A program made the translations under genes and the position numbers. The notes beneath the pieces are model-generated. The model was not told where the DNA came from and did not search any database. It saw nothing but the letters and a program-made list of their open reading frames with translations. From positions 1 through 16,351 of the forward strand of contig JAUYGU010000026.1 of the NCBI GenBank assembly GCA_030690405.1: DNA of 16,351 nt, read 5' to 3'. This document shows positions 7,672-14,543 of the stretch, piece by piece (the stretch's first letter is position 1; each line of letters starts with the position of its first letter). This DNA is from Dehalococcoidia bacterium. Lineage in GTDB: Bacteria > Chloroflexota > Dehalococcoidia > SM23-28-2 > RBG-16-64-32.

Positions 7672-7707
7672 CTAGCGCCGCCCAGATCCGTGCCTGGCGT
7701 CAACACC

Positions 7708-7713
7708 AAGGAA
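7708..7713 (+). promoter_or_regulatory. Ribosome binding site choosing between two ATGs
   Basis: AAGGAA lies 7 bases before ATG 7721 but only 1 base before ATG 7715, which favours 7721 as the start of the DinB-like gene. Confidence 0.6.
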
Positions 7714-7720
7714 CATGAGA

Positions 7721-8185
7721 ATGACCTCCGAGGCGAAGGCCAAAGCCCTGGCAGACGTGGCCGCCGCTCACGTGGCCTTCAAGGAAGTCGTCCGCTGCAT
7801 CCCGGAGGAGAAGCTGGTCGTACCGATGCACGGGGAGTGGTCCGCCAAGGACCTGATAGCTCACATCTCGTCGTGGAACGAGCACACGTCTCTGGACGCG
7901 CGGCGGATCGCCCGCGGCCACGTGCCCTGCATCGCCGCGTTCCGGGAGGCGGACGTGGACGAGTGGAACGCGTTCCTGGTGCGCCCGCGAAAGCTGTTCC
8001 CCGCGGCCCAGGTGATGTTCGAGCTGGAGGGCTGCTACGACATGCTCGTGGAGGCTCTGGGAGCCGTGCCCCAGGCGATGTTCGAGCCGGGGAACATGCT
8101 GCCGAACGTGCTGGCTATCGTCGTTGGGCACTACGGGGAGCACGCCCGGCACATCAGGGAGTGGCGCGAAGGAGAGGGGATATGA
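7721..8185 (+). CDS. DinB-like four-helix-bundle protein (DinB/MDMPI superfamily)
   Basis: This is a 154-residue protein. The segment GEWSAKDLIAHISSWNEH near residues 38-55 is the DinB/mycothiol-dependent-isomerase signature. H48 with H137 and H141 (HYGEHARH) would form the usual three-histidine metal site. Family members include thiol-dependent transferases and isomerases and the ClbS/DfsB protective proteins, so a precise activity cannot be assigned. The start ATG 7721 is preferred over 7715 on ribosome-site spacing. Its stop overlaps the epimerase ATG (ATGA at 8182-8185), so it is translationally coupled to methylmalonyl-CoA epimerase. Composition returns to the high-GC background here. 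Confidence 0.78.
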   Translation: MTSEAKAKALADVAAAHVAFKEVVRCIPEEKLVVPMHGEWSAKDLIAHISSWNEHTSLDARRIARGHVPCIAAFREADVDEWNAFLVRPRKLFPAAQVMFELEGCYDMLVEALGAVPQAMFEPGNMLPNVLAIVVGHYGEHARHIREWREGEGI

Positions 8186-8583
8186 TCGAGAAAATCCATC
8201 ACGTCGGCATCGCCGTCCACAGCCTGGACGATGCGCTCAGGTTCTACAGCGAGACGCTGGGGCTGCCGGTGCACGCCTCGGCGACGGTCGAGGAGCAGGG
8301 GGTGAGGGCCGCGCTCCTGACGATCGGCCAGAGCGAGATCGAGCTGCTGGAGCCGCTGTCGCCGGAGTCGCCGGTGGGGAAGTTCCTGGAGCGCAAGGGG
8401 GAAGGGCTGCACCACATCTGCTTCCAGACGCCGGACGTCGGCGCGGAGCTGGAGGGGCTGAAGGCGAAGGGCGTCGAGCTTGTGGACCAGCACCCGCGCA
8501 AGGGGCTGGCGGGGATGATCTGCTTCCTGCACCCGAAGGCGAGCCGCGGCGTGCTGGTTGAGCTGGCGACGCCGCTGGAGTGA
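8182..8583 (+). CDS. mce: Methylmalonyl-CoA epimerase
   Basis: This 133-residue VOC-fold enzyme interconverts (S)- and (R)-methylmalonyl-CoA, feeding the mutase with the right isomer after propionyl-CoA carboxylation. Two beta-alpha-beta-beta-beta repeats are visible. Expected metal ligands are H7 (HHVGIAV), a carboxylate in SEIELLEP, H77/H78 (LHHICF) and E127 (VLVELATP). The length is typical. The ATG overlaps the upstream stop (ATGA) and has GGAGAGGGG (8171-8179) just upstream. It lies between the DinB-like gene and a second VOC gene, in the transcription unit that probably begins at the mutase promoter. The assignment is strong because mutase, B12 subunit and MeaB are all local. Confidence 0.93.
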   Translation: MIEKIHHVGIAVHSLDDALRFYSETLGLPVHASATVEEQGVRAALLTIGQSEIELLEPLSPESPVGKFLERKGEGLHHICFQTPDVGAELEGLKAKGVELVDQHPRKGLAGMICFLHPKASRGVLVELATPLE

Positions 8584-8593
8584 GGGGGAACCG

Positions 8594-9001
8594 ATGCCAA
8601 CGTTCAAGCGAATCGACCACGTAGTGATCGCGACCGAGGACCTGGCGGACGCCGCCGCCAAGTGGGAGCGCAACCTGGGGCTGAAGGCGACGGAGCGCGT
8701 CAGCCGGCCCCTGGGCTCCGGGTTCGAGGTGGCGCGACTGCCGGTGGGGGACGCCTTCATCGAGCTGGTGCAGCCGGTGGAGGAGACCGGGCGCTTCGCC
8801 GAGCAGTTCAAGGAGCGCGGCGAGGGCTTCTTTTCGATCAGCATTGAGGTGGACGACCTGGACGCCGCGGTGGGCTACCTGCGCGGGAAGGGCGCGAAGG
8901 TGTCGGCGCCGGAGCCGGGCATCTGGCCGGGCAGCCGGGTGGCCCGCATCAGCCAGTCGTCCGCGCACGGGGTGTCGATACAGCTCATCGAGCGCGGGTA
9001 G
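8594..9001 (+). CDS. VOC-family protein, epimerase paralogue with altered metal site
   Basis: This is a 135-residue VOC/glyoxalase-fold protein, evidently related to the preceding epimerase (shared IDHVVIA, AFIELVQP and GEGF patterns). The first His (H9) remains. At the second metal His the sequence is F79-F80-S81 where the epimerase has L76-H77-H78, and the final Glu is Q130 (VSIQLIER). It is therefore unlikely to be a canonical metal-dependent epimerase. It may act on another CoA ester or bind substrate without catalysis. ATG 8594 follows GAGGGGGAA with good spacing, 10 bases after the epimerase stop, so the two are co-transcribed. A REP-like repeat begins 5 bases after its stop. Confidence 0.85.
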   Translation: MPTFKRIDHVVIATEDLADAAAKWERNLGLKATERVSRPLGSGFEVARLPVGDAFIELVQPVEETGRFAEQFKERGEGFFSISIEVDDLDAAVGYLRGKGAKVSAPEPGIWPGSRVARISQSSAHGVSIQLIERG

Positions 9002-9006
9002 GCGCA

Positions 9007-9065
9007 GTAGCTGCAGACCTTCAGGTCTGCCTGGGGTCGGGCAGGGCTAAAAGCCCTGCAGCTAC
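9007..9065. repeat. REP-like cruciform repeat with two inner hairpins
   Basis: Outer arms GTAGCTGCAG (9007-9016) and CTGCAGCTAC (9056-9065) are a perfect 10-bp inverted repeat. Inside are two perfect hairpins: GCAGACCT/AGGTCTGC (9013-9020 with 9023-9030) and GCAGGGCT/AGCCCTGC (9041-9048 with 9052-9059, loop AAA). The whole can form a three-way junction. There is no T-run after it, so it is not a standard intrinsic terminator, but it may attenuate read-through from the epimerase genes. A related shorter palindrome lies at 10508-10529. Confidence 0.85.
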
Positions 9066-9103
9066 TCCTATAGAGAGTCTCGCCTCTCCGTGATGCCGTG
9101 CTA

Positions 9104-9124
9104 TATAATCCCCGTACGGGGAGG
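9104..9124 (+). promoter_or_regulatory. -10 box with adjacent 12-bp palindrome ahead of the B12 subunit gene
   Basis: A consensus TATAAT (9104-9109) is directly followed by the perfect palindrome CCCCGTACGGGG (9110-9121), which covers the predicted transcription start and overlaps the ribosome site GGGGAGG (9118-9124). No clear -35 is seen, which suggests activator dependence or a weak promoter. The palindrome is a good operator candidate. Confidence 0.6.
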
Positions 9125-9135
9125 TTTGTCTGCGA

Positions 9136-9558
9136 ATGAGCCAAGAACACAAGATCAAGGTGATAATCGCCAAGCCCGGCCTTGACGGCCACGACCGCGG
9201 GGCGAAGGTTGTCGCCCGCGCGCTGCGTGACGCCGGCATGGAGGTCGTGTATACCGGCATCCGCCAGACGCCGGAGATGATAGCGGAGACGGCGCTTCAA
9301 GAGGACGCGGACGCCGTCGGGCTCTCCATCCTCTCGGGGGCGCACCTGGAGCTGTTCCCGCGGGTGGTGGAGGAGCTGCGGAAGCGCGGCATGGATGACG
9401 TGGTCCTGTTCGGCGGCGGGATCATACCGCACGAGGACTTACCGAAGCTGGAGAAGCTGGGGTTCAAGGGGATATTCGGCCCCGGCGCCTCTACGCTGGA
9501 CATCGTGGAGTGGGTACGAAAGAACGCTCCCGCCCGGGGCGCCGCCAGCAGGTCGTGA
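9136..9558 (+). CDS. mcmA2: Methylmalonyl-CoA mutase, B12-binding (small) subunit
   Basis: This 140-residue Rossmann-like cobalamin-binding protein carries the base-off/His-on signature. D17-G-H19-D-R-G22 supplies the lower axial histidine (H19), S64-I-L66 contacts the dimethylbenzimidazole tail, and G93-G-G95 lines the nucleotide pocket. It is the separately encoded partner of the large subunit at 5229-6899, placing adenosylcobalamin over the barrel. The length matches stand-alone small subunits. It has its own -10 box and palindrome and is separated from the large-subunit gene by more than 2 kb. The MeaB start GTG overlaps its stop (GTGA), indicating coupling. Confidence 0.96.
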   Translation: MSQEHKIKVIIAKPGLDGHDRGAKVVARALRDAGMEVVYTGIRQTPEMIAETALQEDADAVGLSILSGAHLELFPRVVEELRKRGMDDVVLFGGGIIPHEDLPKLEKLGFKGIFGPGASTLDIVEWVRKNAPARGAASRS

Positions 9559-10493
9559 TAGATGCTCTGGTCGCCCAACTGCTTGAGGGCGACAAGCTGG
9601 CGCTTTCGCGCGTCCTCAGCCTTGTAGAGAACGGCAAGCCCGAGGGCAGGGCGGCGATGAAGGCCCTGTTCGGTCACACGGGCCACGCCCACATCGTCGG
9701 GATCACGGGGCCGGCGGGATCCGGCAAGAGCACGCTGGTGGGAGCGCTGGCCCGCGAGTACCGGACGAGCGGCCGCACTCTGGGGATCGTGGCGGTGGAC
9801 CCGACGAGCCCGTTCAGCCACGGCGCCGTGCTGGGCGATCGCATCCGCATGCAGGAGCTCACCTCCGATCCCGGCGTGTTCATCCGCTCGATGGCGACGC
9901 GCGGGGCGCTGGGAGGCCTGGCGCCGACCACGAACGACGTGGTCACTGTGATGGACGCCGCGCACAAGGACGTGATCATCGTGGAGACGGTGGGCGCTGG
10001 CCAGGACGAGGTGGAGGTCGCGGACACGGCCCACACGACGATCGTCATAAGCGTCCCCGGCGCCGGCGACGAGGTGCAGGCGATCAAGGCGGGCATCCTG
10101 GAGATAGCGGACATCCTTGTCGTCAACAAGTCGGACCAGCCGCGGGCGGACATCACGGCGCAGCAGCTTCACGCCTACCTGAACCTGGGTCGCGAGGAAG
10201 GCTGGGAGGTCCCGATCATCAAGACGGTGGCGATCCGGGGACAGGGGATCACGGAGCTGGCGGACGCCATTGACCGCCACCGCGCGTTCCTGGAGTCGTC
10301 CGGGCGGATGGAGGGGGCGCGGCGTCAGCGGGCGCGGCGGCAGCTGCTGGCGCTGGCGCAGGAGGAGCTGCTGTCGCGGGTGCTGGCCACGGCTGAGGGG
10401 AACGGGCGGCTGGAGGCGCTGGTGGAGGCGATAGCGCGGCGAGAGGTGGACCCGCACACGGCGGCGGAGCGGCTGATAGAGGCGGCGGGGTAG
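9555..10493 (+). CDS. meaB: MeaB/ArgK-type G-protein chaperone of methylmalonyl-CoA mutase
   Basis: This 312-residue P-loop GTPase of the SIMIBI class gates cobalamin loading and protects the mutase from inactivation. Visible motifs are Walker [10 protein letters not shown] (residues 52-60), [19 protein letters not shown] with D82 and D95, the [14 protein letters not shown] switch region, and the base-specificity motif NKSD near 191-194. The helical N-terminus and the C-terminal dimerisation arm (LIEAAG end) are present. The start is taken as GTG 9555, overlapping the B12-subunit stop; a GTG at 9510 would add 15 residues unlike the family. No clear ribosome site is present, consistent with translational coupling. 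The neighbours make the mutase its client. Confidence 0.94.
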   Translation: MIDALVAQLLEGDKLALSRVLSLVENGKPEGRAAMKALFGHTGHAHIVGITGPAGSGKSTLVGALAREYRTSGRTLGIVAVDPTSPFSHGAVLGDRIRMQELTSDPGVFIRSMATRGALGGLAPTTNDVVTVMDAAHKDVIIVETVGAGQDEVEVADTAHTTIVISVPGAGDEVQAIKAGILEIADILVVNKSDQPRADITAQQLHAYLNLGREEGWEVPIIKTVAIRGQGITELADAIDRHRAFLESSGRMEGARRQRARRQLLALAQEELLSRVLATAEGNGRLEALVEAIARREVDPHTAAERLIEAAG

Positions 10494-10507
10494 CCGGCGC
10501 GCCACTT

Positions 10508-10529
10508 GCGGGCAGCTGAAGCTACCCGC
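10508..10529. repeat. Short palindrome related to the REP-like repeat
   Basis: GCGGGCAGCTGAAGCTACCCGC forms a near-perfect hairpin with one C-A mismatch and a GA loop. Its minus strand GTAGCTTCAGCTGC resembles the outer arms of the repeat at 9007-9065. It sits between convergent genes, overlaps the last codons of the Ntn-hydrolase gene, and may act as a two-way transcription end, although no T-run follows on either strand. Confidence 0.65.
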
Positions 10530-11265
10530 CTACGGAGATACTGATCGATAAGGCGGGATCACCTGCGCCGCGGAGCTCCTTGCGCTGCACCCAGCGCATG
10601 CCCGCCGGCGTGACGGCGAGCACGTCGATGGCGCCGCCGACGCCGGGGAAGCGCGGCTCGAACCTCATCGTGTCGATCGTGGTGCGGATGAGGTGGACGG
10701 CGTAGTCGACGGCGTCCTGGAGGGGCATGGCGGCGAACAGCGGCAGCTGTGTCTTTTCGATCAGCCGGTTGACGACCTGGATGTCGCCGCTGCGCAGGAT
10801 GCCGTACTGGACCTTACCCTCAGGGTTGACGTTCACGCGGTTGACGCCCTCCTGCTTTGTGGTGTGGCCGACGAAGACGAAGGGGGTGCTGGCGCGGCCT
10901 TCCAGCTTGTAGCCGGCGACGTGGAAGCCGATGGGCACGTTGGGGTGATTGGTCTTGAAGTAGGAGAGGAACTTCTCGCCGCAGGAGACGGCGTCGTCCT
11001 CCGGCGTTATCGCCTCCTCCTCGAAGCGGTGGACGTGGCTGTCGACAGGCTCGTTGTTGATGACGCCGGCGTCGTAGACGCTGATCCCCACGCCGATGCT
11101 GGTCAAGGCCACGACCTTGTAGGCGTTGTCTGAGAGGACGATCTGCTGCTGGACGCGCAGCTTCTGACCGTCCTCGTCCTTCTCCTCGGTGCGGAGGACG
11201 GTCATTCGTGAGTCGGCGGCCATCACGATGCCGCTGGGGACGTAGACGGTGACGACCAGGGACAT
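10522..11265 (-). CDS. Ntn-hydrolase (proteasome-fold) protein with predicted Ser nucleophile
   Basis: This 247-residue protein opens with the proteasome-type pattern VTVYVPSGIVMAADSRMT. D18 and the following S-R match proteasome beta D17-SR, which puts residue 2, a Ser, at the nucleophile position once Met1 is removed; proteasome, HslV and Anbu use Thr there. K50 (NAYKVVAL) probably matches the catalytic Lys33 after a 16-residue charged insert. The rest (AGVINNEPVDS, FVFVGHT, PGVGGAIDVLAVTP) fits an alpha-beta-beta-alpha hydrolase. It may be a self-compartmentalising peptidase or another amidohydrolase. ATG 11265 is supported by GAGGAGAG (11273-11280) at 7 bases. It stands alone and divergent from the CBS transporter. 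A weak -10 (CATAAT, 11295-11300, minus strand) is the only promoter hint. Confidence 0.8.
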   Translation of the reverse strand: MSLVVTVYVPSGIVMAADSRMTVLRTEEKDEDGQKLRVQQQIVLSDNAYKVVALTSIGVGISVYDAGVINNEPVDSHVHRFEEEAITPEDDAVSCGEKFLSYFKTNHPNVPIGFHVAGYKLEGRASTPFVFVGHTTKQEGVNRVNVNPEGKVQYGILRSGDIQVVNRLIEKTQLPLFAAMPLQDAVDYAVHLIRTTIDTMRFEPRFPGVGGAIDVLAVTPAGMRWVQRKELRGAGDPALSISISVGG

Positions 11266-11349
11266 GAGCGGGCTCTCCTCTCTGCTCGACCCTCATTATG
11301 CACGATGGCGGTCCCGCAGGGGCAGCCCGGCGGATGCGCCCGCCTGCGC

Positions 11350-11381
11350 TATAATGTGGAGGACCCGGCCCGGTAGCCGGG
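11350..11381 (+). promoter_or_regulatory. -10 box and leader hairpin upstream of the CBS transporter gene
   Basis: TATAAT at 11350-11355 is consensus but has no clear -35. The leader then folds as CCCGGC-CCGGTA-GCCGGG (11364-11381), a perfect 6-bp stem. The ATG at 11396 follows 14 bases after the hairpin, without an obvious Shine-Dalgarno. Confidence 0.5.
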
Positions 11382-11395
11382 ACGTGTCAACCTGA

Positions 11396-12721
11396 ATGTA
11401 CATACATCATCCGAGTGGCGGGGCCCTGCTCTTCTCCCAGGGAGAGACGATCGAGATAAGTGGCATCAGCCAAGAGCTCGCCATCGTCATCCTCGTCCTC
11501 AGCGTCCTCTCCTACGCCCTCGTCAACAGCATCGAGATCGCCATCGTTGCCCTGAGCCGCATTCGCGTGCGGCACCTGGTGGAGCAGGGGAGCGCGGCGG
11601 CGCGGGCCATCCAGCGGCTGCAGGCCAGCCAGGAGAGGTTCTTCGCCTTCATCGTCCTGCTGCAGAACCTTTCCGTGGTGACGGCCTCGGCCATGGGCGG
11701 GATCATCGCGGTAGATGCGGTGGGTGGCCTGGGCGGCTTCATCCTGGGCACGGTCGTGATGGCCCTGGGCGTAGCGCTCCTGGGCGAGGTCACGCCGAAG
11801 GTGCTCGCCGCCCACGCCGGCGACCGCTACCCGCTGCTGGTGGCGCGGCCGGTGGAGGCGGTGATGTGGCTCATGCGCCCGATCGTGGTGGTGATGGCGG
11901 CGGCGCCCAGCCTCCTTTCGCGGCTGCTGTTCGGGTCCCGCACGGGCGTCACGCACACGGTGACCGAGGCCGAGCTGCGGATGCTGATCGATATCGGCGC
12001 GGCGGAGGGCGTCGTGGAGCAGGTGGAGGCGGAGTTGCTGGAGGGCGTGTTCCACTTCGGCGACCGGCGCGTGAACGAGGTGATGATCCCGCGCACGGAG
12101 GTCGTCTGGCTGGAGAAGGGGATGAAGATCGGCGACCTTTACCGCATATTCTCCGAGCGGCCACACTCGCGGTTCCCCGTGTTCGAGGATACGCCGGACA
12201 ACGTCGTCGGCATCGTGGGGATCAAGGACGTGCTGCGCGGTCTGGCCGAGCGGGAGCTGAGCGAGGACTCGCCGGTGGAGCTGGCGATGCGGCCGGCGAT
12301 GTTCGTGCCAGAGACGAAGTTCGTCGGCGCGCTGTTCTTCGAGATGCAGCGGTCCGGCCAGCAGATGGCGATAGTGGCCGACGAGTACGGTGGCACGGCC
12401 GGGCTGGTGACGCTGGAGATGCTGCTTGAGGAGCTGGTGGGCTACGTGAGCGATGAGCTGCGGCGGCATGAGGAGGAAGTGATCAGCCTGGACGAGCGGA
12501 CCTTCGACATCGACGGCGGGATGAGCATCGGGGACGCCAACGAGGAGCTGGAGCTGGGGCTGCCGGAGGGTGAGTACGAGACGGTGGCGGGCTTCGTTCT
12601 CAGCCACCTGGGCCGCATTCCGGAGCAGGGCGAGCAGTTCGTCTACGACGGCCTGCGCATCGCCGTCACGGAGGTGAAGGCGCGCAAGGTGGAGCGGCTG
12701 ACGGTGACACGGCTGAAGTGA
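11396..12721 (+). CDS. CNNM/CorC-type membrane protein with CBS pair (hemolysin-like, UPF0053)
   Basis: This is a 441-residue protein with the standard three-part layout. It has a CNNM transmembrane domain (about residues 20-180, four hydrophobic stretches, with EVTPKVLAAHAGD typical). A CBS pair follows (VNEVMIPRTEVVWLEKGM through GIVGIKDVL, then MFVPETKFVGALFFEMQ to DEYGGTAGLVTLEML). The C-terminal CorC_HlyC domain (about 355-440) contains FDIDGGMSIGDANEEL. Relatives export or regulate Mg2+ and other divalent cations, with the CBS pair binding ATP-Mg; true haemolysin activity is not implied. The start at ATG 11396 lacks a clear ribosome site, so the first 20 residues are uncertain. The DUF2344 gene begins at the last base of its stop (TGATG). 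Confidence 0.92.
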   Translation: MYIHHPSGGALLFSQGETIEISGISQELAIVILVLSVLSYALVNSIEIAIVALSRIRVRHLVEQGSAAARAIQRLQASQERFFAFIVLLQNLSVVTASAMGGIIAVDAVGGLGGFILGTVVMALGVALLGEVTPKVLAAHAGDRYPLLVARPVEAVMWLMRPIVVVMAAAPSLLSRLLFGSRTGVTHTVTEAELRMLIDIGAAEGVVEQVEAELLEGVFHFGDRRVNEVMIPRTEVVWLEKGMKIGDLYRIFSERPHSRFPVFEDTPDNVVGIVGIKDVLRGLAERELSEDSPVELAMRPAMFVPETKFVGALFFEMQRSGQQMAIVADEYGGTAGLVTLEMLLEELVGYVSDELRRHEEEVISLDERTFDIDGGMSIGDANEELELGLPEGEYETVAGFVLSHLGRIPEQGEQFVYDGLRIAVTEVKARKVERLTVTRLK

Positions 12722-13419
12722 TGAAGGTCCAGAGGGTTCGGATCACGTACGCCCGCGGCGACCAGGCGCGGGAGATGTCCCACCTGGAGACGATGCGCGC
12801 CCTGGAGCAGGGGATGCGATCGGCGGGGCTGCCGCTCGCCTACGCCGAGGGACGGCGGCCAACGCCGCAGATATCGATCGCCCTGCCGCTGGCGGTGGGG
12901 GCGACCTCCGGCTGCGAGCTGGCCGACGTCTACCTGAGCGAGCGTGTCACGCCGGCTGAGCTTCTTTCGGCGCTGGGGCCGGCGCTGCCGGCGGGGCTGG
13001 AGGCGCTCGCGGCGGTGGAGGTGGGCCTGACGGCGCCGGCGCTGCAGACGCAGGTGCGCTGGGCGGAGTACGAGGTGGACGTGCCGGGCGGGCAGCGTTC
13101 GGCCGCGGAGGTGCGCGGCGCCATAAGCGAGCTCCTGGGGGCGCGGTCGCTGCCCTGGGAGCACCAGCGAGCAACTAAGCTCCAGCGCTACGACCTGCGG
13201 CCCCTCGTCGTGGACCTGCGGCTGGAGGCGGAGGGCGAGGGGGTGCACCGCCTGGCGATGCGGCTGCGGGTCTCCCAGGAGCGCAGCGGACGCGCCGACC
13301 AGGTGGTCGCGGCGTTGGGGCTGGGGCCGCCCCTGCGGGTGCACCGCCGGCGGATGTACGTGGAGGAAACGCCCCCGGCCGTCCAGGCCTACCGGCGCCG
13401 GAGCGAGCGGGAAGACTGA
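12721..13419 (+). CDS. DUF2344 (TIGR03936, radical-SAM-associated) protein
   Basis: This 232-residue protein matches the TIGR03936 pattern: an RITYARGDQAREMSHLETMR start, then LEQGMRSAGLPLAYAEGRRP, PQISIALPLAVG and GCELADVYL. In many bacteria this domain is encoded beside, or fused to, a B12-binding-type radical SAM protein (TIGR03960 type); that partner is absent from this window. The fold is related to pseudouridine-synthase-like or THUMP-type RNA-binding proteins only by speculation, and the molecular role is not established. The start is ATG 12721, sharing its A with the upstream TGA; a GTG at 12718 is possible. The C-terminal 15 residues are Arg/Glu rich. Confidence 0.85.
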   Translation: MKVQRVRITYARGDQAREMSHLETMRALEQGMRSAGLPLAYAEGRRPTPQISIALPLAVGATSGCELADVYLSERVTPAELLSALGPALPAGLEALAAVEVGLTAPALQTQVRWAEYEVDVPGGQRSAAEVRGAISELLGARSLPWEHQRATKLQRYDLRPLVVDLRLEAEGEGVHRLAMRLRVSQERSGRADQVVAALGLGPPLRVHRRRMYVEETPPAVQAYRRRSERED

Positions 13420-13441
13420 CGGCGCGGGGCCTGCTGTTCGG

Positions 13442-14053
13442 GTGCGTCTGTTCCTGGTCCGCCACGGCGAAACGGAGTCCAACCGGCTCGGACTGGCGCT
13501 GGGCCGGAACGATATCCCCTTGAACGAGCGCGGCGTTCTGCAGGCGGAGCGGCTGGCCGCCGCCCTCAGCCGGGAGCCGCTGGCCGCGGTCTACGCCAGC
13601 CCGCTGCGGCGGACGCTGGAGACCGCCCGCGCCGTCGCCGGGCCGCACGGCCTTGAGGTGACGGTCGAGGAACGGTTGATCGAGATGGACATCGGCGATC
13701 TTGATGGCCTCACCTTCGCGGAGGTGCGCGTGCGTTACCCCGGCCTGCTGGAGGAGTGGGTGAGCGGGCCCGGACCCAACATGCCGATGCCCGGCGGCGA
13801 GCGGCTGGTGGATGTGCAGGAGAGGGCGTGGTCCACGGTGACGGAGATGGCGGCCCGGCACGCGGAGGAGGCCGTGGCGGCAGTCACGCACAACTTCGTG
13901 ATCCTCTCCCTGCTGACGAAGGTGCTAGGGATAGAGCTATCGCAGTTCCGGCGGCTGCGGCACGCCGTGGCTGCGGTGTCGGTCGTCGATTTTACGCCGA
14001 AGCGGACGCTCGTCGTGCGGATGAACGATACCTGTCACCTGGAAGGCGGCTAA
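13442..14053 (+). CDS. Histidine phosphatase family protein (phosphoglycerate-mutase-like)
   Basis: This 203-residue protein has the complete phosphohistidine site: R7-H8-G9-E (LFLVRHGETESN), SPLRRTLETA in the second conserved arginine region, an acidic residue in LIEMDIGDLDG, and the second His H150 (VTHNFV). Such enzymes remove phosphate from small molecules through a phospho-His8 intermediate. Resemblance to CobC (alpha-ribazole phosphatase) is fair, and the mutase module shows the cell uses B12, but the substrate cannot be fixed from sequence. The start is GTG 13442 because the RHG motif begins only six residues later. The ribosome site is weak. It lies 22 bp after the DUF2344 gene and is likely co-transcribed. 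Confidence 0.9.
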   Translation: MRLFLVRHGETESNRLGLALGRNDIPLNERGVLQAERLAAALSREPLAAVYASPLRRTLETARAVAGPHGLEVTVEERLIEMDIGDLDGLTFAEVRVRYPGLLEEWVSGPGPNMPMPGGERLVDVQERAWSTVTEMAARHAEEAVAAVTHNFVILSLLTKVLGIELSQFRRLRHAVAAVSVVDFTPKRTLVVRMNDTCHLEGG

Positions 14054-14082
14054 CCCCGGCGGGCGGCCGCACGTTCTATCTA

Positions 14083-14111
14083 TTGCCCGAATGGAGCGAT
14101 GGTGGTAGGAT
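14083..14111 (+). promoter_or_regulatory. Predicted promoter of the ftsB-like gene
   Basis: TTGCCC (14083-14088) and TAGGAT (14106-14111) are spaced by 17 bases. Transcription would begin near 14118, about 15 bases before the GTG start. The 14054-14132 gap shows nothing else. Confidence 0.5.
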
Positions 14112-14132
14112 TGGCGTCAAATATGGAGTCAA

Positions 14133-14492
14133 GTGTCTAAGCGTCTTCCCAAAATCTCCAGCGCGCGCATCGTGCTGGCGTTGACGGCTGTCATCGCCAG
14201 CTACTTCCTCGTTACCGGGGCCACCACCGCTCTCCAATCCCGCCAGCTCAGCGAGCGGGAAGACCGGCTCCAGGCAGAGATATCAGATGTCCAGCAACGC
14301 TACCAGCGCCTCGAGGCGCTGCGCCAGTACCTGGACTCCAACGAGTACACCGAGGCCGTCGCGCGGGAGGAGCTGGGGCTGGTGCGGCCGGGGGAGACGA
14401 GCATCGTCGTGATCCCTACGGTCGCCTCGCCCACACCTGGCCCGGGTGAGGCGGACGACGGCGACCTGTGGTGGGAGGCGCTGATCCGGTAG
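14133..14492 (+). CDS. ftsB: Septum formation initiator, FtsB/DivIC family
   Basis: This is a 119-residue bitopic membrane protein. A short basic N-terminus leads to one transmembrane helix (about residues 12-32), an extracytoplasmic coiled coil (about 35-70, REDRLQAEISDVQQRYQRLEA) and the family's closing motif AREELGLVRPGETSIVV. FtsB/DivIC joins FtsL and FtsQ/DivIB to activate septal peptidoglycan synthesis. A Pro/Thr-rich tail of about 25 residues follows. The start is GTG 14133 with GGAG at 14125-14128, a rather short spacing. The neighbouring tilS gene is a familiar partner in bacterial genomes. Division into FtsB or DivIC is a matter of naming at this level of similarity. Confidence 0.87.
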   Translation: MSKRLPKISSARIVLALTAVIASYFLVTGATTALQSRQLSEREDRLQAEISDVQQRYQRLEALRQYLDSNEYTEAVAREELGLVRPGETSIVVIPTVASPTPGPGEADDGDLWWEALIR

Positions 14493-14510
14493 GGAGAGCG
14501 GCAGGCGCGA

Positions 14511-14543
14511 TACAATGACGGGCGGCGGTGCGTACCGCCGCCC
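14511..14543 (+). promoter_or_regulatory. -10 box and 5'-terminal hairpin ahead of tilS
   Basis: TACAAT (14511-14516) has no clear -35. Right after it lies a perfect 10-bp hairpin, GGGCGGCGGT-GCGT-ACCGCCGCCC (14520-14543). No T-run follows, so it is not a classical terminator for ftsB. A transcript starting near 14522 would begin with this stem. Confidence 0.55.

Noticed and set aside
6928..8185. A type I restriction-modification system
   Set aside because: Only an HsdR-N-like domain is present; there is no helicase part and no hsdM or hsdS gene.
10494..10530. Rho-independent terminator between meaB and the Ntn-hydrolase gene
   Set aside because: The hairpin is good but no T-run follows on either strand, so it is reported as a repeat only.
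11387..12607. 406-residue minus-strand frame over the CBS transporter gene
   Set aside because: His/Arg/Leu-rich low-complexity translation with no domain; antisense shadow of a well-supported gene.
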